Below, piece after piece: positions 44,008 through 53,204 of a stretch of 64,000 nucleotides of DNA. The stretch is taken from positions 26,177-90,176 of the forward strand of contig JAPOPW010000047.1 in assembly GCA_026712715.1 (NCBI GenBank). The letters run 5' to 3'. The translations under genes and the position numbers were made by a program. Numbering within the stretch: position 1 is the stretch's first letter; every line of letters begins with the position of its first letter. The stretch comes from Immundisolibacterales bacterium. Lineage in GTDB: Bacteria; Pseudomonadota; Gammaproteobacteria; HK1. The notes under the pieces are model-generated. The model was not told the DNA's origin. It did not search any database and was given only the letters and a program-made list of their open reading frames with translations.

Positions 44008-44954
44008 CGCGCCACCTGCACCTGACGCGGATCGATGAGCTGCGCCGCGAGATCGACGATGAGGTTGACGACCAGCACGATGACGGTAATCGACATCGCG
44101 GCCGCGAGGAGGACCGGGTAGTCGCGGTTGATGATGCCGACGAGCACCAGCGAGCCGATCCCCGGGATGCGGAACACCTCCTCGATGATGACCACGCTGC
44201 CGACGAGAAATCCGAACTCGACCGCGCTCACCGTGAAGAAGGGAATGAGGGCGTTTCGAACCACGTGCGCGGTGACCAGCCGCACGTTCGAGACGCCCTT
44301 CGAGCGCGCGGTCTCGATGAAGTTCGAGAACGTCACCTCGATCACCGCGGTGCGCATGATCCGGATGAGCAGCCCCGACGAGACCACCCCGAGCGCGATG
44401 CAGGGGAGCAGCATGCCTTGCAGATTGGCGACGGGGTCTTCGAGGTACGGCGTGTAGCCTCCGGTCGGCAGCCAGCCAAGACGCAGCGAGAAGAAGTAGA
44501 TGAGCAGTGTCGCGAACCAGAAGTTCGGGGTCGAGCCGAAGAGGGTCGCCAGGGTGGTGAGGACGCCGTCCGTCCCGGTCTGATGCCGGAAGCCCGCGAT
44601 GAGCCCGAGCGGGACGGCAATCGCAATCGCCACCAGGAACGCCATGCCGGCGAGCTGAAGGGTGACCGGGATCCGCTTTCGCACCTCGGGGCCCACCGCG
44701 ACGGCGTTCTGGAAGGAGGTGCCGAAGTCCCCTTGCAGCGCCTTGCCGGCCCATTCGACGTACTGCACTGCGAGCGGACGGTCGAGACCGTGCTGGTGCT
44801 CGAAGCGCTTGAGCGCCTGCGGGGTCGCCTGGATCCCGAGGGCGGAGCGCGCGGCCGAGCCCGGCACCACGTTGACGGCGAGGAAGAGGACGACCGACGC
44901 CACGAAGAGCGTCGGCACGAAGGAGGCGAGCCGCCCCAGGACGAGGCGGAGCAT
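44004..44954 (-). CDS. Dipeptide-type ABC permease (DppB-like), operon 1
   Basis: A 316-residue permease with about six helices. The DppB signature LDRPLAVQYVEW occurs near residue 55, and the EAA loop FIETARSKGVSNVRLVTAHVVRNALIP near 200-226, followed by the EEVFRIPGIGSL motif. It is preceded by a strong hairpin that separates it from the binding-protein gene. Confidence 0.92.
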   Translation of the reverse strand: MLRLVLGRLASFVPTLFVASVVLFLAVNVVPGSAARSALGIQATPQALKRFEHQHGLDRPLAVQYVEWAGKALQGDFGTSFQNAVAVGPEVRKRIPVTLQLAGMAFLVAIAIAVPLGLIAGFRHQTGTDGVLTTLATLFGSTPNFWFATLLIYFFSLRLGWLPTGGYTPYLEDPVANLQGMLLPCIALGVVSSGLLIRIMRTAVIEVTFSNFIETARSKGVSNVRLVTAHVVRNALIPFFTVSAVEFGFLVGSVVIIEEVFRIPGIGSLVLVGIINRDYPVLLAAAMSITVIVLVVNLIVDLAAQLIDPRQVQVAR

Positions 44955-44969
44955 CAGCGCATTGCCCCA

Positions 44970-45001
44970 GAGCGGGCGGGAAGGCCGCTTCCCGCCCGCT
45001 C
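44970..45001 (-). other. Intercistronic hairpin after the DppA-like gene, operon 1
   Basis: A perfect 14-bp stem (44970-44983 with 44988-45001) and a 4-base loop lying between the binding-protein stop and the permease start. No T run follows, so partial termination or mRNA protection is more likely than full termination. Confidence 0.65.
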
Positions 45002-45018
45002 CGCGACAGTCCCGCCGG

Positions 45019-46566
45019 TCATTCCAGCCAGGCGTCCTTGAGGGTCTTGAGGAACCCGGTGCGCATCGGCTTGAAATTCTTCAGCCGATCGGTATGCGCG
45101 GTCAGCACCCAGCCGTTCACGAGGGGAATCACGTCCATGTCCGCGAGCGACAGCTCCTGCTGTTGCCGGTAGAGCGCCTTGCGCTCCTCGATGGTGACCG
45201 CGGACTTGGCGGCCAGCATGAGGTCGTCCATCTTCTTCGACCCGCCCTTTTGGACGTTGACGGCCGAAGTCGTCGCGTAGGTGTTGGTGACGAAGTCGTC
45301 CGGATCGGCGAGCGGGGACAGCCAGTACATGACGGTGAGATCGAAGTTGCTCGGCCCCCAGACCTCGTCCCAGTAGCGCGGCACCTCCATGGTGTCGATC
45401 GTCGCGGTGAATCCGATCTGGGAGAGGTTGGCCTGGATGATCGGCGCCATCGACATCATCGGGGGCCAGGAAGAGACCATCGTCAGGCTGATCGACGTGC
45501 CCGGAGCCACGCCGGCTTCCGCGAGCAGCGCCTTGGCCTTCTCGATGTCGCCTTCGGGCTTGAACTCCTCGAGACCGGCGTAGCCCCAGTTCCATTCGGG
45601 AATCACCCCCCCGACGATCGGCGTCGCCTGCCCGTAGAAGGCCCCGCGCACGATCGCCGACCGATTGAGGGCATGGGCGATCGCCTGCCGCACGAGTGGA
45701 TTGCCGAGCGTGCCGCGCTCGTGGTTAGGCACCATCCAGAAGTAGCGAGACCCCTCGATGGAGGCGTCAACCATGCCTGCCTGCGTGGTAATCGCGTTCC
45801 AGTCCTTGGGCGGCACCTCGTTGGAGAAGTGGATCTCACCGGACTTGAGGCCGTTCGACAGGGCGGTCGGATCCGAGATGACGCGATAGACCATGCCGTC
45901 GAAGTACGGACGACCCTCCTCGTAGTAGTCGCCGTTGCGCTCGAAGACGATCGAGTCGCGAGGCGTGTAGGAGACGAACTTGAACGGGCCGCTTCCCACC
46001 GGCTGTGCATTGAGGTCCCACCCCGACTCGACCAGGTCCTTCGGCACGATGGAGGATCCCGGGAAGGCCATGTAGATCTCGAACGGTCCGGTCACGCGGT
46101 TCAGCGTGAACCGGACGGTCAGATCGTCCACCGCGGTGACCGCGTCGATCGTCTCGATCTGCGAGCGGTAGGCGTAGCCCGAGTCCGGCTCGAGAATGCG
46201 CTCGAAGGAGTAGACCACGTCTTCCGCGGTGAGCGCCTCGCCGTTGTGGAAGGTGAGGCCGGGTCGAAGCGTGAAGGTCCAGGAGAGGCCATCCTCCGCA
46301 GCCGACCAGCTCTCGGCGATCCCCGCGTAGGGCTTCGCATTCTCGTCCAGGTTCAGCAGGGTCGAGTACACCTGCTCGATGACGACGTGCGACATGCCGC
46401 TCGGCCCGCGCGCCGGATCGAAGCCGCCCGGATCGGCGGAGAACGCCGCGACCAACGTGCCGCCGCGCTTGCCCTCCTGCGCCGCCGCACTGCTGGCCCC
46501 GCCAAGCGCCACCAGGGCGCCCGCCGCTATCGCGAGGCCCAGCCCCGCCCTTCGTGAAAATCGCAT
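45019..46566 (-). CDS. Dipeptide-type ABC substrate-binding protein (DppA/SBP_bac_5), operon 1
   Basis: A 515-residue periplasmic receptor with a Sec signal peptide (residues 1 to about 30, SSAAA/QEGK). The SBP_bac_5 domain shows LTFHNGEALTAEDVVYSFERIL near 105-126 and the late FMVPNHERGTLGNPLVRQAIAHALNR-type region. Despite the family name, members bind peptides, opines, glutathione or sugars. First gene of the operon, with a GGAGGTG site; the 246-base divergent gap to 46813 should hold its promoter. Confidence 0.93.
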   Translation of the reverse strand: MRFSRRAGLGLAIAAGALVALGGASSAAAQEGKRGGTLVAAFSADPGGFDPARGPSGMSHVVIEQVYSTLLNLDENAKPYAGIAESWSAAEDGLSWTFTLRPGLTFHNGEALTAEDVVYSFERILEPDSGYAYRSQIETIDAVTAVDDLTVRFTLNRVTGPFEIYMAFPGSSIVPKDLVESGWDLNAQPVGSGPFKFVSYTPRDSIVFERNGDYYEEGRPYFDGMVYRVISDPTALSNGLKSGEIHFSNEVPPKDWNAITTQAGMVDASIEGSRYFWMVPNHERGTLGNPLVRQAIAHALNRSAIVRGAFYGQATPIVGGVIPEWNWGYAGLEEFKPEGDIEKAKALLAEAGVAPGTSISLTMVSSWPPMMSMAPIIQANLSQIGFTATIDTMEVPRYWDEVWGPSNFDLTVMYWLSPLADPDDFVTNTYATTSAVNVQKGGSKKMDDLMLAAKSAVTIEERKALYRQQQELSLADMDVIPLVNGWVLTAHTDRLKNFKPMRTGFLKTLKDAWLE

Positions 46567-46812
46567 CGTTCGACACCTCCTCGTCCGAATCGCCGAGCCC
46601 GTTGCCCGGAGAATCGGGCATGGTAGGAGTGGGCTGGAATGCCGTCAACGAGGGTCCCGGCTGCTCGCGGCGACGCCGGCCGCGGTGACCCTTGCGCGGG
46701 ACGATGCCGATCCGGTCGACGAGCCCGCCCGAAGTCGGTCCGGAACCGGCGGCTCTCGTACCTCCATTCCCCGTACACTGACTATCCCGCAAACCACCGG
46801 AGACCAAGCCCG

Positions 46813-47823
46813 ATGAACCGACGCCGCTTCGGCCGCACGGGCATCGAGATCTCCGAGCTGACGCTCGGCGCCGGCTTTGTCGGCGGATTGCTGATTCACG
46901 CGTCGGACGACGACAAGCGGGGGTGCATCGCCGCGTGCCTCGAGGCGGGAGTCAACTGGATCGACACCGCCGCCGCCTACGGGGACGGCGAGTCGGAGAA
47001 GGCCCTCAACTGGCTGCTCGGCGAGCTCCCGGCGAGCGAGCGCCCCCACGTGAGCACCAAGTTCCGGCTCGACACCGCGCGCCGCGACGACTTCGACGGC
47101 CAGATCCGCACCTCGATCGAGGTGAGTCTCATTCGCCTCGGCATGGACCGGGTCGACCTGCTGACCCTTCACAATCCGCTGACCCGAGAAGCGGGGCCGG
47201 GGACGCTCTCGCTCGACGAAGCGCAAGCCGTCGCGGACTCTCTCGACCGTCTTCGCGGCGAAGGCCTGTACGACCACGTCGGCTTCACCGCCCTCGGCGA
47301 TGGCCCGACCGTCCGCGCCGCGGTCGAATCGGGCCGCTTCGACGTGGCGCAGGTCTACTACAACATGCTCAATCCCACCGCCGGGCTCGACCTCGCCGAC
47401 GACGCGAGCGCGAACTGGTCGAGCACGGACTTCGCCGGGCTCCTCGCCGCGTGCACCGCCCACGACGTGGGGGTGATGAACATCCGCATCCTCGCCGCAG
47501 GGGTGCTCGCGACGGACGTCCGCCACGGGCGCGAGGGCCCGATCACGGCCAACGCGGAGATGGAGGCGGAGGAGGCGCGCGCCCGGACGGTACGCGCGGC
47601 GCTCGGCCACCGCGGCGCCGAGACCCGGGCCCAGACCGCGATCCGCTTCGGCCTCGCGCAACCCGCCGTCTCGACCATCGTCTTCGGCGTCGCCGATCTC
47701 GCGCAGGTGAGCGAGGCGCTCGCCGCGTCCGGCCTCGGTCCGCTCGAAGCGGAGGCGCTCGCCGCCTTGCGCCGGGCATGGACCGGCGACGCATTCCGTA
47801 CCCGGACCGCCTCTGCCTCCTGA
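46813..47823 (+). CDS. Aldo/keto reductase
   Basis: A 336-residue TIM-barrel oxidoreductase. The catalytic tetrad is visible: Asp and Tyr in WIDTAAAYGDGESEKAL (near 51-66), Lys in VSTKFR and His in DLLTLHN. The late TIVFGVADLAQVSEAL region binds the NADP(H) phosphate. The start MNRRRFGRTG at 46813 is the classical AKR opening. It is divergent from the dipeptide operon. A fragment of a second copy lies at 49207-49299. Confidence 0.9.
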   Translation: MNRRRFGRTGIEISELTLGAGFVGGLLIHASDDDKRGCIAACLEAGVNWIDTAAAYGDGESEKALNWLLGELPASERPHVSTKFRLDTARRDDFDGQIRTSIEVSLIRLGMDRVDLLTLHNPLTREAGPGTLSLDEAQAVADSLDRLRGEGLYDHVGFTALGDGPTVRAAVESGRFDVAQVYYNMLNPTAGLDLADDASANWSSTDFAGLLAACTAHDVGVMNIRILAAGVLATDVRHGREGPITANAEMEAEEARARTVRAALGHRGAETRAQTAIRFGLAQPAVSTIVFGVADLAQVSEALAASGLGPLEAEALAALRRAWTGDAFRTRTASAS

Positions 47824-47843
47824 CCGGCCGGCGCTCCGGCCGG
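47824..47843 (+). terminator. Hairpin directly after the aldo/keto reductase gene
   Basis: CCGGCCGG, a 4-base loop and CCGGCCGG form a perfect 8-bp stem starting at the base after the TGA. It lacks a U tract. The following 239 bases to 48082 hold no gene. Confidence 0.4.
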
Positions 47844-48082
47844 AGGGCCCGCGCCCTCCCCCGTATCGGACGGTACGCGCAGAATCCTGCGCTCGGCGTC
47901 GAATGAACCGCTCAGGAACCCCCGGGTCGGTTCAGATGGACTCACTTCTGGGGGTGTGGACCCGTGCCTCACCAACGATTCTCTTTACTGCGTGCACGCA
48001 TCTTGCTACGGATAATCGAAAAATCGCGCCGGTGGGTTCGTCATGAGATCGAGGCGGCAACGGACGCAGCGGAGGGCATCAC

Positions 48083-48358
48083 GTGAGCCAACTGAACGGA
48101 CGGGTCGCAATCGTGACCGGAGGGGTCCAGGGAATTGGCCTGGGAGTGAGCCAGAGCCTGGCCCGGGCGGGCGCCAGCGTGGTGCTGGCCGAGGCGGTGG
48201 AGGAGCGCATTCCGGCGGCCGTCGCCGAGATCGAAGCGCTGGGCGCGCAGGCGCTGGGAGTCCACACCGACGTGGCCAGGGCGAGCTCGGTGGACCACAT
48301 GGTGCGCGCAACGCTCGAGCGGCTCGGGCAGATCGACATCCTGGTCAACAATGCATGA
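48083..48358 (+). pseudogene. SDR family gene truncated at the NNAG motif
   Basis: Only the first 91 residues of a classical SDR remain: MSQLNGRVAIVTGGVQGIG through LGQIDILVNNA, where TGA follows. The catalytic Ser-Tyr-Lys half is missing. The end coincides with the start of the keto-acid hydratase-like frame at 48351, and that protein in turn lacks its expected N-terminus, so the two are most simply explained by a deletion fusing two genes at about 48350-48360. A GGAGGGCATCAC-like ribosome site is still present upstream. Confidence 0.8.
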
Positions 48359-49037
48359 ACCGTACCGGGTTTCCGGGGCGTTGCTTCCGACTGACCGGGC
48401 GGCCGCCACCGCCATCCAGGACGAGATGGCGAAGCGTACCGGCGAGGACGTGGTCGGTTGGAAGGTCGGCGGGGAGCTCGTCGGGCGGGTCTTCGAGTGG
48501 GACCTCTACTCGAGCCCCGCGTCGCTGCCGGCCGAGCGGTTTCGCGACACGCTGGTCGAGGTCGAGCTCGTGTTTCGTCTCCTCGCCAATCTCCCGGCCA
48601 GAAGCGAGCCGCACGGTGTCGACGAGCTCGTGGAGGCGGCGGTCCTCGTACCGACCTTCGAGTTCGTCGCGAGCCGCTTCGCGGGAGCGTGGCCGAATCC
48701 CGAGATCGAGAGCGAGTGGCTCCTGATGACGGCCCACAACGCGGTTGTGGTCGGGGCCGACCTCCCGGACTGGAAGGGCGCCAATCTCCTCGAGATTCCC
48801 ATTTCCGCAAGCATCGACGACGGCGCCCCGCTCCCGCTCGTGCCGCCGGAACGGCGAAGAGACCTCGTCGACACGCTGGTGTGGCTCGTGAACCAACTCT
48901 CCGGGCGGGGCATCGGCCTTTCCGCCGGACAGGTCGCAACCCTGGGCGCGGCCATCGCAGGGGTGCCCATGGGCCGCTCGGTCACGGCCGAGGTCGGCGA
49001 TTGGGGAAGGATCGAGGCCACCGTGGCGGACGCCTGA
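48351..49037 (+). CDS. 2-keto-4-pentenoate hydratase-like protein, probably N-terminally truncated
   Basis: A 228-residue relative of the protein at 23449. It aligns from LLPTDRAAATAIQDEMA and EDVVGWKVGGELVG through EVELVFRL, WLLMTAHNAVVVGADLPDW and VNQLSGRGIGLSAGQVATLG. Compared with its 268-residue paralogue it lacks roughly 20 N-terminal residues. The ATG at 48351 lies within the truncated SDR, overlapping its stop. It may still be translated by coupling, but function is doubtful. Confidence 0.6.
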   Translation: MHEPYRVSGALLPTDRAAATAIQDEMAKRTGEDVVGWKVGGELVGRVFEWDLYSSPASLPAERFRDTLVEVELVFRLLANLPARSEPHGVDELVEAAVLVPTFEFVASRFAGAWPNPEIESEWLLMTAHNAVVVGADLPDWKGANLLEIPISASIDDGAPLPLVPPERRRDLVDTLVWLVNQLSGRGIGLSAGQVATLGAAIAGVPMGRSVTAEVGDWGRIEATVADA

Positions 49038-49206
49038 GGGAACTCCTCCTCGCGTCGGGGGCGGAACACGGGCGGGCCGGGTCGAGGAACCTGCCGGCCC
49101 AAGCCCCGCACACTCGTCGGGGCGGATACAAGATTCGCGCGATCTGGCGCGGGCAAGAAATCGACCCCGTCTACCGGTTCGACACCCCGTCCCCTCGTCG
49201 TGCTGG

Positions 49207-49299
49207 CCGGCGAACGCCGCGCAGAGCCACGAGGCGGCGCTCGCGACGCTCCGTCCGGCATGGACCGACGGCGTGTTCCGGAGATCGTCCGCCTCCTGA
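49207..49299 (+). pseudogene. Remnant of an aldo/keto reductase C-terminus
   Basis: The frame ending at TGA 49297-49299 reads HEAALATLRPAWTDGVF and SSAS, close to the ALAALRRAWTGDAF...SAS end of the intact aldo/keto reductase at 46813-47823. Upstream similarity fades within about 30 residues and no start exists. The rest of the 372-base gap 49038-49409 contains no recognisable gene. It suggests a decayed second copy. Confidence 0.45.
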
Positions 49300-49409
49300 T
49301 CCGCCGGCGGGCGCTCCGCCCGAGGACTCCGGCCGGACCACGCGCCTGCCCGGGGATCCGGACCCTGGCTGACGTCGCCCGAACCCCCAAGGGTGGAGCC
49401 GAACGACAA

Positions 49410-50321
49410 TCAGGATGCGGGGGGATGGTGGGCGTGCCAATGGCGCGCGATCTCGAGGCGCTTGCAGATCCACACGTCATCGAAACCGCCGACGTAGTCG
49501 AGAAGTCGAGCGAGACCGGCAGCGCGACCGGGGTGGCCGATCACGCGCGTGTGCAGCCCGATGGACATCATCTTCGGCTCCTCGCCGCCCTCCGCACGGA
49601 GCAGGTCGAAGGCGTCCTTGCAGAACTCGAAGAACTGGCCGCCGGTGGCGGTGCCGCCACGCGAGAACATGGTGTCGTTGTTGGTGAGGGTGTAGGGGAC
49701 GACGAGATGCGGCTTGCCTTCCACCTGCACCCAGTACGGCAGCTCGTCGTTGTAGGCGTCGGAGTCATAGAGGAAGCCACCCTCCTCGACCACCAGTCGG
49801 CGTGTGTTGACGCTGGGGCCGTAGCGGCAGTACCAGCCGAGGGGACGCTCGCCGACCGTGCGTTCGAGCGAGGCGACGGCCTTGCGGACGTGCTCTCGCT
49901 CCTCGGCTTCGGTCAGCTTCCAGTGCTCCACCCAACGCCAGCCGTGGGAGCAGATGTCGCAGTCTCCCTCCCGGATCAGCTTCGCTGAGGCCGGGTTGCG
50001 CTCCAGGGCGAGCGCACAGGCGTAGATCGTGACCGGCATTCCTCGCTCGCCGAACAATCGCATCAGGCGCCGGAACCCGACCCGGCTGCCGTACTCGAAC
50101 ATGCCCTCGGCGGCGAGGTCGCGCTGGTTCGAGCCGAAGTCGTACCCGGCGATCTCGGTCAGGGCCTGCTCCGAACGCCCATCGCCATCCGGAATGGATG
50201 GTTCCGAGCCCTCCTCGTAGTTGATCACGAAGTTCAGGGCGAGCCGTTTGCCACCCGGCCATTGGGGGTCGGGGGGTTGATCGGCGTAGCCGATGAGGTC
50301 GCGGTCGTAGGTCTTCGGCAT
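49410..50321 (-). CDS. puuE: Allantoinase PuuE-like polysaccharide deacetylase family protein
   Basis: A 303-residue NodB-fold hydrolase of the metal-independent allantoinase (PuuE) type, which opens the allantoin ring. It has the PuuE opening RDLIGYADQPPDPQWPGGKRLALNFVINYEEGSE, the SHGWRW loop and the NDTMF and GLHTRVIGHPGR segments. The conserved DRDLIGYG start fits ATG at 50321. It is the last gene of the second peptide-type ABC operon, so the true substrate may be another cyclic amide taken up by that importer. Confidence 0.88.
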   Translation of the reverse strand: MPKTYDRDLIGYADQPPDPQWPGGKRLALNFVINYEEGSEPSIPDGDGRSEQALTEIAGYDFGSNQRDLAAEGMFEYGSRVGFRRLMRLFGERGMPVTIYACALALERNPASAKLIREGDCDICSHGWRWVEHWKLTEAEEREHVRKAVASLERTVGERPLGWYCRYGPSVNTRRLVVEEGGFLYDSDAYNDELPYWVQVEGKPHLVVPYTLTNNDTMFSRGGTATGGQFFEFCKDAFDLLRAEGGEEPKMMSIGLHTRVIGHPGRAAGLARLLDYVGGFDDVWICKRLEIARHWHAHHPPAS

Positions 50322-50382
50322 GGCGATTACCTCACTTGATGTCGACCGGGAACGGGGAAGCGCTTTCCGGACGCTGGAGCGG

Positions 50383-51153
50383 TCAGAAGGCCATCCAGCC
50401 GCCGTCGACCATCAGGTTGTGGCCGGTGATGTAGGTCGCCTCGTCGCTCGCGAGAAACAGCGCCGAGTGGGCGATGTCGGTCGGGCGACCGAGGCGCGGC
50501 ATCGGGGTGCGCATGTGGGAGTATTCGATCGGGTCCGCCCCTTCGCTGTCCATCGGCTTGCCGGTGAGGATGCGGCCCGGCGCGACCGCGTTGCAGATGA
50601 TGTGGTCTTCGGCGTAGTCGACGGCGATCTGGCGCGTCATGTAGGCCGCGCAGGCCTTGCCGACACCGTAGGCGAACTTGGCCGGCGCGCACACCATGCC
50701 GTGCTGCGACGAGATGTTGACGATCCGGCCCCGGGCGTCGCCCACCACCTCCTGGGTCAACATCTGCCGGATTGCCCGCTTGCAGCCGAAGAACACGCCC
50801 TTGGCGTTGGTCGCCATCACGTGGTCCCACTCCTCCTCGGTGGTCTCGAGGAGCTTCTTTCCGACGAGGGTGGCGGCGTTGTTGACCATGACGTCGAGCT
50901 TTCCGAACTCCGCGACGGCGCGCGTGACGAGCGCGTCGACGTCATCCCATCGCGAGACGTCGCAGCGATGGGCCCGGCAGGTGCCCCCCGCGTCCGCAAT
51001 CACCCGGTCGGTCGGTTCGCCGCCCTCGCGCGGTTCGGTGATGACATCTCCGATGACGACGTTCGCACCTTCCTTGGCGAACAGGATGGCGATTGCGCGC
51101 CCGATGCCCGAGCTGCCCCCGGTGACGATGGCGGTCTTGCCGGCTAGTCGCAT
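50383..51153 (-). CDS. SDR family oxidoreductase
   Basis: A 256-residue classical SDR: TGGSSGIG near residue 11, NNAA in MVNNAATLVG, catalytic Ser in NISSQHG, Tyr-Gly-Val-Gly-Lys and C-terminal HNLMVDGGWMAF. It starts 3 bases after the ATPase gene, firmly within the operon, and is followed 61 bases later by puuE. Confidence 0.9.
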   Translation of the reverse strand: MRLAGKTAIVTGGSSGIGRAIAILFAKEGANVVIGDVITEPREGGEPTDRVIADAGGTCRAHRCDVSRWDDVDALVTRAVAEFGKLDVMVNNAATLVGKKLLETTEEEWDHVMATNAKGVFFGCKRAIRQMLTQEVVGDARGRIVNISSQHGMVCAPAKFAYGVGKACAAYMTRQIAVDYAEDHIICNAVAPGRILTGKPMDSEGADPIEYSHMRTPMPRLGRPTDIAHSALFLASDEATYITGHNLMVDGGWMAF

Positions 51154-51156
51154 GTG

Positions 51157-52185
51157 TCAGTCCTCCAGTTTCGAGACCATGGTGAGCGCGGGCACCGGGT
51201 CCCGCGTCTCCTCGTATCGATGGCAGGCTACCTCGATATCGGGAGTGACGCGGCGCAACTCCGGCCGCTCGCGGATGCAGCGCCCATCCGCGAGCGGACA
51301 GCGGGGGTGAAAGGTGCAGCCGCTCGGCGGGTCGAGCGGGCTCGGCACTTCGCCCGTGACCTCCACCGTCTCGTCGCGAAGCGCGGGATCGGGCTGCGGC
51401 ACCGCCGCCAGCAATAGCTGGGTGTAGGGATGGCGCGGTCGCTCGGAGACCTCTTCGGCGGGGCCGAGCTCGACGATACGGCCGAAGTACATGACCGCGA
51501 TGCGGTCGCTCACGTAGCGGATCAGGTGGAGATCATGGGAGATGAACAGGTACGCGAGATCGAGGCGTTCCTGCAGCTCGAGGAGCAGGTTGACGATCTG
51601 GGCCTGGATCGAGACGTCGAGGGCGCTCACCGGCTCGTCGAGGACCACGAAGTCCGGTTCGACGGCCAGCGCCCGGGCGATGCTGACCCGCTGGCACTGA
51701 CCACCCGAGAGCTCGTGCGAGTAGCGGTGGAGAAAGGCCGGACCGAGGCCGACCGCGCGCAGAAGCTCGACGATACGGGCGTGGCGGGCCTCGCGCCCGT
51801 CCTGGCCGCCACCCGTCCTGAGCGCGCGCGCGAGGGTTTCCTCCGTGGTGAGAGAGCGGTTGAGCGAGGACCTCGGGTCCTGGAAGACCATCTGGGCGCG
51901 GCGCCGGAACCATCGCAGGCCTCGCCGGCGAGCGGGCTCGATGGCGCGCCCGTCAAAGCGCACCTCGCCCGCGCTCGCCGACTCGAGGGCGATGGTGCAG
52001 CGGGCGAGGGTCGACTTTCCGCACCCGCTCTCGCCGACGAGGCCCAGGGTCTCTCCGCGCTCGAGGCTGAGGGACACCTCGGTCACCGCGTGCACGGTGC
52101 GGGTGATGCCGAGGAGCCGGGCCGCGAAGGACGGGTTGTCGACATAGCGCTTGCTCACTCCGGTGAGCTCGACGAGGGCGTTCAA
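51157..52185 (-). CDS. Dipeptide/oligopeptide-type ABC ATPase (DppF-like), operon 2
   Basis: A 342-residue ATPase with Walker A GESGCGKST (about 58-66), MVFQDPRSSLNRSL, signature LSGGQCQR with an unusual Cys, Walker B FVVLDEPVSALD and a C-terminal oligopeptide domain with the CTFHPRCPLADGRC cluster. It has a longer C-terminus than the operon 1 counterpart. Confidence 0.92.
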   Translation of the reverse strand: MNALVELTGVSKRYVDNPSFAARLLGITRTVHAVTEVSLSLERGETLGLVGESGCGKSTLARCTIALESASAGEVRFDGRAIEPARRRGLRWFRRRAQMVFQDPRSSLNRSLTTEETLARALRTGGGQDGREARHARIVELLRAVGLGPAFLHRYSHELSGGQCQRVSIARALAVEPDFVVLDEPVSALDVSIQAQIVNLLLELQERLDLAYLFISHDLHLIRYVSDRIAVMYFGRIVELGPAEEVSERPRHPYTQLLLAAVPQPDPALRDETVEVTGEVPSPLDPPSGCTFHPRCPLADGRCIRERPELRRVTPDIEVACHRYEETRDPVPALTMVSKLED

Positions 52186-52201
52186 CCGGGGTTCCCTCCC
52201 C

Positions 52202-53200
52202 CTACCCCGGAGTGGGCGCGCGGTGACACGCCACGAGGTGCGAAGACCCGAGCGGGCGCAACGGTTGCGCCTCCACGCAGGCCTCCACCGCGAGGTCGCA
52301 GCGCGGCCGGAACGGGCAACCGGCGGGCAGGCCGACGAGATGCGGCGGCTCGCCGCGGATCGGCTTGAGGAGCTTTTCCGCCTTGGTGCCGCGGGCCAGC
52401 GACCCGATCAACGCCCGGGTATAGGGATGTTGGGGGCGGGAGAACAGCTCGACCGTGGGCGCGCTCTCGAGGACGCGCCCGGCGTACATCACCACCACCC
52501 GATCGCAGAGCTTGGCGATCACCCCGAGATTGTGCGAGATGAACAGCACCGACACCTGGAACTTGCGCTGCAGCTCCTTGATGAGCTCGATCACCTGAAG
52601 CTCGACGGTGGCGTCGAGCGCGGTGGTCGGTTCGTCGGCGATGAGCAGCGACGGACGGCACATCAGGGCCATCGCGATCATCACCCGCTGGCGCATGCCG
52701 CCCGAGAACTGGTGCGGGTATTGCCCGAAGCGCACCTCGGGATCGGGAATTCGCACCGTGCGCAGGAGCTCCATGGCCCGCTCGCGGGTGCTGGCGAGGA
52801 GCGCCTTTCGTCCCCCCGGGCTCGTGCTCGCATCGCCCCTCGCGTGCTCGAGGTAGACGCGCGTGAGCTGGTCGCCAATCCGGAGCACCGGGTTCAGGGC
52901 GGTCATCGGGTCCTGGAAGACCATCGCGATCTCGGAGGCGCGCAGATCCCGCATGGCCTCCTCGGAGAGGGTGAGCACATCGCGGTCGCGGAACCGGATT
53001 CGTCCGCTGCGGATTGCGCTCTCGGGCTCCACGAGGCGAAGGATCGCCTTCGACGTGACCGTCTTTCCGGAGCCCGATTCCCCGACCAGGCCCACGACCT
53101 CCCCCTTGTCCACGGTGAAGGACACCCGGTCGCTCGCCCGGACGTCTCCATAGTCGGAGCGGAACTCGACCACCAGGTCTTCGACTTCGAGCAGCGCCAT
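52202..53200 (-). CDS. Dipeptide/oligopeptide-type ABC ATPase (DppD-like), operon 2
   Basis: A 332-residue ATPase: Walker A GESGSGKTVTSKA (near 37-49), signature FSGGMRQR, Walker B LLIADEPTTALD and the C-terminal cluster GCPFRPRCDLAVEAC. It begins 4 bases after the upstream permease stop. Confidence 0.92.
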   Translation of the reverse strand: MALLEVEDLVVEFRSDYGDVRASDRVSFTVDKGEVVGLVGESGSGKTVTSKAILRLVEPESAIRSGRIRFRDRDVLTLSEEAMRDLRASEIAMVFQDPMTALNPVLRIGDQLTRVYLEHARGDASTSPGGRKALLASTRERAMELLRTVRIPDPEVRFGQYPHQFSGGMRQRVMIAMALMCRPSLLIADEPTTALDATVELQVIELIKELQRKFQVSVLFISHNLGVIAKLCDRVVVMYAGRVLESAPTVELFSRPQHPYTRALIGSLARGTKAEKLLKPIRGEPPHLVGLPAGCPFRPRCDLAVEACVEAQPLRPLGSSHLVACHRAPTPG

Positions 53201-53204
53201 CGCC

